NCBI GenBank assembly: GCA_041494275.1
Contig: JBGQAM010000076.1
Span: forward strand, 1 to 7,839
Source: COMBO-56-21 sp041494275
GTDB lineage: Archaea; Thermoplasmatota; Thermoplasmata; UBA10834
Direction of reading: 5' to 3'
Length of the DNA stretch: 7,839 nucleotides
Made by a program: the position numbers and the translations under genes. This document shows, piece after piece, positions 1 to 4,863 of this stretch. Below the pieces are notes generated by a model. It was given only the letters and a program-made list of their open reading frames with translations. It did no database searches and had not been told where the DNA came from. Each line of letters starts with the position of its first letter. The stretch's first letter is position 1.

Positions 1-531
1 TACGGATTCCCGATACTCTGCGGTGGAATTGTGACCTCTGCCAAGCTTCCTGGCCCTCAGGCATGCTACGAGAAGATGTCCAGTGGCCTGCCGCAGTTCT
101 ATGCCGGCTGCGACATGATTGCGGGTCTCGGACTCTTGGACGATGTCACCATGCTCTCCTACGAACAGATGGTCATAGACGATGAGATGGCCAAGATAAT
201 GGCGAGGCTTGCCTACGGGGTGACGGTCGATGACGATCATCTTGCCGTGGAACTAATCAAGAAGGTCGGTCCGGGAGGGAGCTTCCTACCCGAAAGGCAT
301 ACGATGCAGTGGCTGAACAAGGAGCACTTCATAACCGACATTACCGACAGGCGGACGGGTGAGGCTTGGGAGGCCGATGGCAGAAAGAGCGTCGTAGACC
401 GCGCAAGAGCGAAAGCCGACAAGATCATGAAAGAGCACCAGGTCGTTCCGATTCCGGCGAGCATCGCGCGCGAGTTCGAGACCATCGTGAAGAATGCCGA
501 CAAGGACATTCAGGCACACGGTCTCGACTAG
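1..531 (+). CDS. MttB-family (trimethylamine/betaine-type) corrinoid methyltransferase, 3' end only
   Basis: The frame is open from base 1 (YGFPILCGG...), so this is the C-terminal 176 residues of a longer protein; the GTG at 31 is internal. The order of conserved segments matches the C-terminal part of the MttB family: a GG-(x)-TSAKLPGPQA segment, an Ala/Gly-rich helix (FYAGCDMIAGLG), EQMVIDDEMAKIMARL, the VGPGGSFLPERHT motif, then WEADGRKSVVDRARAKADKIMKEH. Family members move a methyl group from a quaternary or tertiary amine (trimethylamine, glycine betaine and relatives) to a corrinoid protein in the cytoplasm. The substrate cannot be told from this fragment. True MttB carries pyrrolysine, encoded by an in-frame TAG, about 160 residues from its C-terminus, which would fall near the left edge here. 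No in-frame TAG is seen before the terminal TAG at 529-531, which favours a non-pyrrolysine paralogue such as a betaine methyltransferase. Its relation to the downstream amino acid genes is not evident. Confidence 0.85.
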   Translation, partial: YGFPILCGGIVTSAKLPGPQACYEKMSSGLPQFYAGCDMIAGLGLLDDVTMLSYEQMVIDDEMAKIMARLAYGVTVDDDHLAVELIKKVGPGGSFLPERHTMQWLNKEHFITDITDRRTGEAWEADGRKSVVDRARAKADKIMKEHQVVPIPASIAREFETIVKNADKDIQAHGLD

Positions 532-593
532 ATACAGCTGAATCCATTGGCGTCAGCAGGCCTTTGGCGCATGCGGCCAGTTGATTCGAACAA

Positions 594-600
594 AGAGGTG
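594..600 (+). promoter_or_regulatory. Ribosome binding site deciding the TTG start of the threonine synthase-like gene
   Basis: AGAGGTG lies 4 nt before TTG at 605 and matches the archaeal anti-Shine-Dalgarno core (GGAGGTGAT). This favours TTG 605 over the in-frame TTG at 581, which has no such site, and over the ATG at 644, whose nearest purine run (GGGAG, 627-631) is 12 nt away. The 73-nt gap 532-604 shows no convincing TATA box, so the gene may be cotranscribed with the methyltransferase gene upstream. Confidence 0.6.
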
Positions 601-604
601 GACC

Positions 605-1549
605 TTGATTCCCCTAGAACTCATAAGGGAGTTCGAGTCGCAGATGAAGGCCCTCAGAATAGGGGGCACGTCTCTAGTCCGTGCCCAGAAGCTCGAAAAG
701 AGGCTGGGCATCAGAAGGCTTCACGTGAAGCTCGAGGGGGAGAACCCGTCCGGCACGCACAAGGACAGGGTGGCGCTCCTTCAAGTCCTGGATGCCCGCG
801 CAAAGGGAATGAAAGCCGTCACGGCGGTAAGCTGCGGCAATTACGGCGCCGCACTCGCATACGTCGCGGACAAGCTGAACATGCGCGCATACATCTACAT
901 CCCAGCGGACTTCGCAGCGCCGAGACGCGCGGAGATCGAACGCTGGGGCAGCGAGGTCGTGAGCGTATCTGGCGACTACGAGGCTGCATTGCACAAGTCA
1001 GCTGCGGACGCAGTGGCGAACAGGTGGTACGACGCAAATCCTGGAGGCGGCAATCGAGACATCGGCCTGTACGCCTACACGTTCATCGCGAAGGAAATCG
1101 CGCAATCGCTCGGCAGGCAGCCGGACTGGGTCTCCGTGCCTGTTGGGAACGGCTCGCTCATCGGAGGCATATGGCACGGCTTCAGGTCGATGGGGATGAA
1201 GCCCAGGATGCTCGGAGTCTCCAACAACAACTCAGCTGTGCATGGTATCGCGTGCGGTCTCAAGGAGAAGTTGGACGTTCCCAACCTGACTGTCACGGAG
1301 GTCAACGAGCCACTGTGCGGGAATTTCTTGGCGGACGCGGATGAAGCATTGGGTGCAATGCTTGAATCGAACGGGACTGGTGTTGAAATCCCCGATGAAG
1401 ACCTCATCAAAGCGGCAGAGATCATCAGACAAGAGGAAGGGATCGATGTCCTTCCTGCTTCGGCAGGCGCAGCTTGGGGCATCACCAAGCTGGATTCGAA
1501 GAACCATGTCTTCGTCGCCGTCCTTACCGGCCGCGGCCATTTCGAATAG
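605..1549 (+). CDS. thrC: Threonine synthase-like PLP-dependent enzyme (fold type II)
   Basis: The predicted 314-residue cytoplasmic PLP enzyme belongs to the tryptophan synthase beta/threonine synthase superfamily. Visible marks are GGTSLVRA (20-27) at the start of the domain, the PLP-lysine segment ENPSGTHKDR with Lys53 as the Schiff-base lysine, the Asn-Gly loop SCGNYG (76-81), and the glycine-rich phosphate-binding loop PVGNGSLIGG (179-188). The K-D-R after the lysine is typical of threonine synthases, which convert O-phosphohomoserine to threonine, rather than threonine deaminases. The protein is slightly shorter than the usual 320-350 residues of short-type threonine synthases, and no ACT or other regulatory domain is seen. 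Its position just before the ilv operon suits a supply of threonine for 2-oxobutyrate and isoleucine. Cysteate synthase and other close paralogues are possible but are usually longer, with an extra N-terminal part. The start TTG 605 is chosen by its ribosome site; 581 (TTG, 8 residues longer) is the alternative. The stop is TAG. Confidence 0.75.
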   Translation: MIPLELIREFESQMKALRIGGTSLVRAQKLEKRLGIRRLHVKLEGENPSGTHKDRVALLQVLDARAKGMKAVTAVSCGNYGAALAYVADKLNMRAYIYIPADFAAPRRAEIERWGSEVVSVSGDYEAALHKSAADAVANRWYDANPGGGNRDIGLYAYTFIAKEIAQSLGRQPDWVSVPVGNGSLIGGIWHGFRSMGMKPRMLGVSNNNSAVHGIACGLKEKLDVPNLTVTEVNEPLCGNFLADADEALGAMLESNGTGVEIPDEDLIKAAEIIRQEEGIDVLPASAGAAWGITKLDSKNHVFVAVLTGRGHFE

Positions 1550-1567
1550 ATCCTGGGCCATCTGCAT

Positions 1568-1590
1568 TGTACATATATGCGCATGCGCGC
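1568..1590 (+). other. Alternating purine-pyrimidine tract with a 10-bp palindrome upstream of the ilv promoter
   Basis: Every base from 1568 to 1590 alternates pyrimidine and purine, and the right part is GC-rich (GCGCATGCGCGC). Within it, 1579-1588 (GCGCATGCGC) is a perfect palindrome centred about 35 bp upstream of the ilv TATA box. It could be a regulator site, a Z-DNA-prone tract or chance; the sequence alone does not decide. It lies between the stop of the threonine synthase-like gene and the promoter. Confidence 0.35.
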
Positions 1591-1614
1591 TCTGCTGGCT
1601 TCTCGCGGCCAAGA

Positions 1615-1622
1615 TTTTAATA
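1615..1622 (+). promoter_or_regulatory. Archaeal TATA box of the ilv operon
   Basis: TTTTAATA is close to the archaeal TATA consensus (TTTAWATA) and is preceded by a purine-rich stretch (AAGA) that could serve as a BRE. Counting about 26 nt from the box centre puts the start of transcription near 1645, within about 3 nt of the ATG at 1647. This implies a leaderless transcript that begins at the leader-peptide codon. The next gene, ilvB, starts 141 nt further on, so it would have a leader of about 140 nt. Confidence 0.65.
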
Positions 1623-1646
1623 TGAGCGGGGATATTGCGAACTCCG

Positions 1647-1733
1647 ATGCGAGAGTCCGCTAGACAAGGTGATTTGGTGCCAATTCTCGTCGTTCTAGGG
1701 GTCCTTGTCGACCTGCGGATCTTGCGCCCGTGA
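1647..1733 (+). CDS. Putative leucine/valine/isoleucine-rich leader peptide of the ilv operon (28 residues)
   Basis: An ATG at 1647 opens a 28-codon frame ending in TGA (1731-1733). Residues 10-26 read LVPILVVLGVLVDLRIL: 6 Leu, 5 Val and 2 Ile in 17 codons, all three products of the downstream pathway. The Leu codons are varied (TTG, CTC, CTA, CTT, CTG). The peptide has no Shine-Dalgarno but sits at the predicted transcript start, as a leaderless reading frame would. The Leu/Val/Ile codons lie inside hairpin A (1651-1723), and the last two codons and stop form the foot of hairpin B (1725-1767). This matches amino-acid-sensing leader peptides of bacterial ilv operons. The frame is the same as ilvB, but stops at 1731 and 1782 separate the two, so it is not an N-terminal extension. 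The alternative is a chance hydrophobic mini-ORF. Translation and function are inferred. Confidence 0.6.
   Translation: MRESARQGDLVPILVVLGVLVDLRILRP
1651..1723 (+). promoter_or_regulatory. Leader hairpin A enclosing the branched-chain codons
   Basis: The outer stem pairs 1651-1660 with 1715-1723: nine pairs (one G-U) with G1655 bulged, containing TCCGC against GCGGA. After a small internal loop (1661-1662 against 1710-1714), GACAAGG (1663-1669) pairs perfectly with CCTTGTC (1703-1709). The enclosed loop holds most of the Leu/Val/Ile codons of the leader peptide (1674-1702). A ribosome translating or stalled there would necessarily open this structure, as expected of the pause/protector hairpin of an attenuator. 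Pairing was checked by eye only; no folding energy was calculated. Confidence 0.55.
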
Positions 1734-1767
1734 CGGACGTTCAACCTTGGTTGTGTCCGTGCGGGCG
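1725..1767 (+). promoter_or_regulatory. Leader hairpin B just upstream of the ilvB ribosome site
   Basis: Three stacked stems give 16 Watson-Crick pairs: CGCCCG (1725-1730) with CGGGCG (1762-1767), ACGGAC (1733-1738) with GTCCGT (1755-1760), and CAAC (1742-1745) with GTTG (1750-1753), closed by a CTTG loop. The leader-peptide stop TGA (1731-1733) lies in the small internal loop and the first base of the second stem, so a terminating ribosome would melt the lower stem. The hairpin ends 4 nt before GAGGAG of ilvB. No U-run follows, so it is not a standard intrinsic terminator. It may act on ilvB translation, on factor-dependent termination or on RNA processing. Confidence 0.6.
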
Positions 1768-1771
1768 AATT

Positions 1772-1777
1772 GAGGAG
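1772..1777 (+). promoter_or_regulatory. ilvB Shine-Dalgarno
   Basis: GAGGAG lies 10 nt before ATG 1788. It sits immediately after hairpin B, so its accessibility may depend on the state of the leader. GAATTG (1767-1772) can pair with CAATTC (1681-1686) inside the leader-peptide frame; this is only 6 bp and would touch the first G of the site. Confidence 0.5.
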
Positions 1778-1787
1778 TGTGTAGAGG

Positions 1788-3473
1788 ATGAAAGGTGCTA
1801 GAGCCGCCGTGGAGTTGCTCGAGAAGCAGAACGTGCAGGTGATGTTCGGCATTCCAGGCGGAGTCCTGCTTCCCTTCTACGACGAGCTAGTGCAATCGGA
1901 TATCAGACACATCCTCGTTAGACACGAGCAGTGCGCCGGCCACATGGCCGACGGATTCGCTAGAGTGTCGAAGAAGCCCGGTGTATGCATAGCGACTTCC
2001 GGTCCCGGAGCGACCAATCTCGTAACTGGCGTGGCAACCGCATTCATGGACTCATCTCCGATGGTGGCTATTACCGGACAGGTCGAGACAGACAAGCTCG
2101 GTGGGGACGCGTTCCAGGAGGCCGACTCGTTTAGCCTGATGATGCCTGTCACGAAGCATAACTTCAGGGTCACTGACCCGAAGGTCTTCCCTGAGACGAT
2201 GAAGAAGGCCTTCATGATTGCTACTACGGGGAGATACGGACCAGTACACATCGACATCCCAGTTGACATATTCCGCGCGGAGATAACCGACGAGCAGATG
2301 GCAAAAGAGGTTAGAGTCCCGAAGCCGAAGAGGAACCTATCTGAGCTGCTGGATGCAATCAAGCTGCTGGAGAAGGCAGAACGCCCCACCATCATGGTTG
2401 GTGGCGGCGTGGCGTGGTCTCAGGCAGGCGGAGATATCATACGCCTGGCCGAGATGCTCATGGCGCCAATTGTTACGACCTTGATGGCGAAAGGATCAGT
2501 CGCGGAGAATCATCCGCTCGTGCTCGGAGTATGCGGCATGCACGGGAGACAGGTGGCAAACTATGCGCTGAACAACTGTGACGTACTGCTGGCGATCGGG
2601 ACAAGGTTCAGCGACCGCGTCACGGGCAAACTGAGCGAGTTCGGGATGAAGACAAAGGTCGTCCACGTCGATATCGACTCTTCGGAGATCGGGAAGAACG
2701 TGAAAGGCAGGGTTGGCCTAATCGGTGATGCCTGGACCGTTGTCAACGCTCTGATAGCGGGCCTGCAGAAGAGAACCAAGACAGCAACGTGGAAGGCAAA
2801 GATCATCGAACTCAACAAGCAGTGTTCGTGCAACTACGACCTTCTTTCCGATCCATTGAAGCCCCAAAAGGTCATCCACGAGCTCTCGAAGAACTTGCCA
2901 GAAGACGCTATCGTCACGACTGAGGTCGGCCAGAATCAGATGTGGGCAGCGCACTTCTACAAGTGCTACGGCAAGCGCATGTTCATAACGTCTGGCGGGC
3001 TTGGGACCATGGGTTTCGGTTTCCCCGCGGCGATGGGTGCCAAGATCGCCCGGCCAAGCAGCGTCGTCGCAGACATCGCGGGAGATGGCAGTTTACAGAT
3101 GGTATCTCAAGAGTTCGCCACGGCCGTCGAGAGCGACATTCCGGTGATGATCTGTCTCTTGAACAATGGCTGGCTTGGGATGGTCAAGCAATGGCAGAAA
3201 CTGTTCTACGGCTCCAGGTACAAAGCCACTCAGTTCACCGCGGGCTCGCCCGATTTCGTGAAGCTCGCGGAGGCCTACGGCGCAGAGGCGGTCAGGGTTG
3301 AGAAGCACTCTGAAGTAGCCGAGGCGATCAAGAGAGGATGCAAGGCGGAAGTGCCGTTCTTGATAGATTTCGTCATAGATCCGGAGGAGGACGTTCTCCC
3401 GATGACGCCGCCCGGGAAGTCGACTTCGGAATGCATCAAGGGGAGATGCCAGTGGAAAGGCGAGGTGTGTTAG
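1788..3473 (+). CDS. ilvB: Acetolactate (acetohydroxyacid) synthase, catalytic large subunit
   Basis: This 561-residue ThDP enzyme condenses two pyruvates to acetolactate (Val/Leu branch) or pyruvate with 2-oxobutyrate to acetohydroxybutyrate (Ile branch). The N-terminal PYR domain shows GIPGG (21-25) and the ThDP-activating Glu47 in RHEQ, followed by the SGPGATNLVTG segment. The central FAD-binding domain has AIGTRFSDRVTGKLSEF and VVHVDIDSSEIGKN. The C-terminal domain carries the ThDP/Mg motif, from GDG at about 432-434 to LNN at about 458-460, followed by GWLGMVKQWQ, and ends with PMTPPGKS as in other large subunits. The length is normal for the family, and no catalytic residue I checked is missing. 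It follows the structured leader and its TAG stop abuts the ATG of ilvN, so the two subunits are probably translationally coupled. FAD is structural in AHAS. Catabolic acetolactate synthases lack the regulatory subunit, whereas here it is adjacent, supporting the biosynthetic role. Confidence 0.97.
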   Translation: MKGARAAVELLEKQNVQVMFGIPGGVLLPFYDELVQSDIRHILVRHEQCAGHMADGFARVSKKPGVCIATSGPGATNLVTGVATAFMDSSPMVAITGQVETDKLGGDAFQEADSFSLMMPVTKHNFRVTDPKVFPETMKKAFMIATTGRYGPVHIDIPVDIFRAEITDEQMAKEVRVPKPKRNLSELLDAIKLLEKAERPTIMVGGGVAWSQAGGDIIRLAEMLMAPIVTTLMAKGSVAENHPLVLGVCGMHGRQVANYALNNCDVLLAIGTRFSDRVTGKLSEFGMKTKVVHVDIDSSEIGKNVKGRVGLIGDAWTVVNALIAGLQKRTKTATWKAKIIELNKQCSCNYDLLSDPLKPQKVIHELSKNLPEDAIVTTEVGQNQMWAAHFYKCYGKRMFITSGGLGTMGFGFPAAMGAKIARPSSVVADIAGDGSLQMVSQEFATAVESDIPVMICLLNNGWLGMVKQWQKLFYGSRYKATQFTAGSPDFVKLAEAYGAEAVRVEKHSEVAEAIKRGCKAEVPFLIDFVIDPEEDVLPMTPPGKSTSECIKGRCQWKGEVC

Positions 3474-3836
3474 ATGGAAGTCATGATGTTGCTGGTCTAC
3501 GACCAGCCCGGTGTGATGCAGCGCGTTATGGGTGAGTTCAACAGAAAGCGGATAAACGTCGAGACTATCGTGGTCGGCAAGTGCGAGGTCCCTGACAGGG
3601 CGAGGATAGTCCTCTCAATCGAGGACAAAGAGAAGGCCCTGAGCGTGATCGAGCACATGCGTGCGCTCCACGAGGTTATAGAAGCGGATCTGGTCGACCA
3701 CTCGAGGCACGAGGCATACGCCCTTCTGTTCAGCAGCGAAGGAGTGTGCAGAGTCACAGGGTCGGTCAATGAGGTCGATGCGATCGTCAAGAAGAGCCAG
3801 CCGGAGAGGTACATTCAGGCGATGAATGCAATCTGA
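3474..3836 (+). CDS. ilvN: Acetolactate synthase regulatory small subunit (ACT domain)
   Basis: The 120-residue protein has an N-terminal ACT domain (about 1-75). YDQPGVMQRVMGEFNRKRINVETIVVG matches the family segment E-P-G-V-L-x-R-V-x-x-x-F-x-x-R-G-x-N-I-x-S-L-x-V-G. Gly13 and Asn28 correspond to the Gly and Asn at the valine-binding ACT interface of IlvH/IlvN. The subunit activates IlvB and mediates feedback inhibition by branched-chain amino acids. It is shorter than the common form of about 160 residues, and the part after about 80 (FSSEGVCRVTGSVNEVDAIVKKSQ) does not look like a full second domain, so effector response may differ. The ATG directly follows the ilvB stop, and GAGGTG at 3462-3467 lies 6 nt upstream inside ilvB. 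Confidence 0.93.
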   Translation: MEVMMLLVYDQPGVMQRVMGEFNRKRINVETIVVGKCEVPDRARIVLSIEDKEKALSVIEHMRALHEVIEADLVDHSRHEAYALLFSSEGVCRVTGSVNEVDAIVKKSQPERYIQAMNAI

Positions 3837-3854
3837 ATAGGAGTGTGAACAGAA

Positions 3855-4835
3855 ATGGCCAGGATATACTACAACAAGGACGCGGACATCAAGGTGCTCA
3901 AGGAAAAGAGAGTCGCTGTTGTCGGCTACGGGATACAGGGCAGGGCACAGTCTCTGAACCTGCGCGACAGCGGGGTGGACGTGGTGCTCGGCCTCAACCT
4001 GAAGGACGAGACCTGGAAAAGGGCGAAGGCCGACAAGATGAAGATCATGACTATCCCGGACGCTGTGAAGAGCGCGGACATCGTAATGATGTTGATACCA
4101 GACGAGGTGCAGAAGGGGGTCTATGACAAGGATGTGGCGCCCTATCTTAAGAAGGGCATGGTCCTGGATTTCGCTCACGGATTCAACATACTCTTCAAGA
4201 GGATCGTCCCCCCCAAGAACATCGACGTCATCATGGTCGCTCCTAAGGGACCAGGAGCTCTCGTCAGAGAGACATTCGTCGCGGGAATTGGAGTTCCGGC
4301 CCTCATCGCAGTCTATCAGGACTACTCTGGCAGTGCGAAGAAGACGGCCCTGGCGATAGCGAAGGGATTGATGGCTACATCAAGAGGGGTCATCGAGACA
4401 ACGTTCAAGGAGGAGACGGAAACGGACCTGTTCGGCGAGCAGGTAGACCTCTGCGGCGGCGCGAGCGCGCTCATCAGAACATCATTTGACGTCCTTGTCG
4501 AAGCAGGATACCAGCCCGAGATAGCCTACTTCGAGGTACTGCACGAGCTCAAGCTCATCATCGACCTTGTACAGAAGGGCGGCATCGAGGGCATGTGGGA
4601 CGGCGTCTCGAACACGGCCGAGTATGGTGGAAGAACGCGCGGAACCATGATAATCGATGGCCGGACCAAGGAGACAATGAGAGGGATTCTCAAGGACATA
4701 CAATCTGGCAAGTTCGCCGCTGAGTGGGTCGCAGAGCATGATGCCGGAATGCCGAGGCTCACCAAGATGAGGGATGAAGGCAGGAAGTCGCAGATTGAGG
4801 TCGTTGGGAAAAGGATCAGGAAGATGTTCGAGTGA
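3855..4835 (+). CDS. ilvC: Ketol-acid reductoisomerase, class I
   Basis: This 326-residue enzyme isomerises and reduces acetolactate and acetohydroxybutyrate to the dihydroxy acids, using Mg2+ and NAD(P)H. The Rossmann motif is GYGIQG (24-29). Catalytic residues are all present, one position on from the usual class I numbering: His108 (DFAHGF), Lys131 (APKGPG), Asp191 and Glu195 (TDLFGEQ), Glu227 and Glu231 (FEVLHE), and Ser252. The length is typical of the short class I enzyme with one knotted domain. The cofactor loop after strand 2 is GLNLKDETW (46-54). The Arg and Ser that hold the NADPH phosphate in many homologues (R-x-G-S-x-S) are replaced by Asn48, Asp51 and Thr53, hinting at NADH or dual use. 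The start ATG 3855 has AGGAG at 3839-3843, 11 nt upstream. It is 18 nt after ilvN, in the same operon. Confidence 0.97.
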   Translation: MARIYYNKDADIKVLKEKRVAVVGYGIQGRAQSLNLRDSGVDVVLGLNLKDETWKRAKADKMKIMTIPDAVKSADIVMMLIPDEVQKGVYDKDVAPYLKKGMVLDFAHGFNILFKRIVPPKNIDVIMVAPKGPGALVRETFVAGIGVPALIAVYQDYSGSAKKTALAIAKGLMATSRGVIETTFKEETETDLFGEQVDLCGGASALIRTSFDVLVEAGYQPEIAYFEVLHELKLIIDLVQKGGIEGMWDGVSNTAEYGGRTRGTMIIDGRTKETMRGILKDIQSGKFAAEWVAEHDAGMPRLTKMRDEGRKSQIEVVGKRIRKMFE

Positions 4836-4863
4836 TCCTTCCAACAGCTCCGTGAGTGATAGA

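Noticed and set aside
31..531. GTG at 31 as the start of a complete 166-residue gene
   Set aside because: The frame is open to base 1 and the residues before it (YGFPILCGG) continue the conserved methyltransferase segment, so the gene runs off the left edge.
529..531. TAG at the methyltransferase end as a pyrrolysine codon
   Set aside because: The protein already has a complete family C-terminus, and the following residues in frame match nothing in the family and overlap the next gene's start.
547..1344. 265-residue plus-strand frame within the threonine synthase region
   Set aside because: It overlaps a clearly recognisable PLP enzyme in another frame and is Arg/Gly/His-rich with no recognisable motif, a typical high-GC shadow.
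1725..1767. Hairpin B as a simple intrinsic terminator of the upstream gene
   Set aside because: No U-run follows, it lies downstream of the ilv promoter, and it directly precedes the ilvB ribosome site.
1550..1787. tRNA, T-box or CRISPR element in the ilv leader
   Set aside because: No cloverleaf, no T-box core sequence and no regularly spaced direct repeats are visible; the structure is two long hairpins around a short frame.
1647..1790. Leader frame as a frameshifted or extended N-terminus of ilvB
   Set aside because: It is in the same frame as ilvB but separated by TGA at 1731 and TAG at 1782, and IlvB already starts at the usual family position.
1232..1852. 206-residue minus-strand frame spanning the ilv leader
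   Set aside because: It lies antisense to the threonine synthase end, the leader and the start of ilvB, with low-complexity Arg/Thr content and no motif; likely a shadow frame.
4774..4863. Upstream ATG extension of the FAH-family gene into ilvC
   Set aside because: The added residues are basic and Ser-rich, overlap the conserved end of ilvC in another frame, and ATG 4864 fits the normal family N-terminus.
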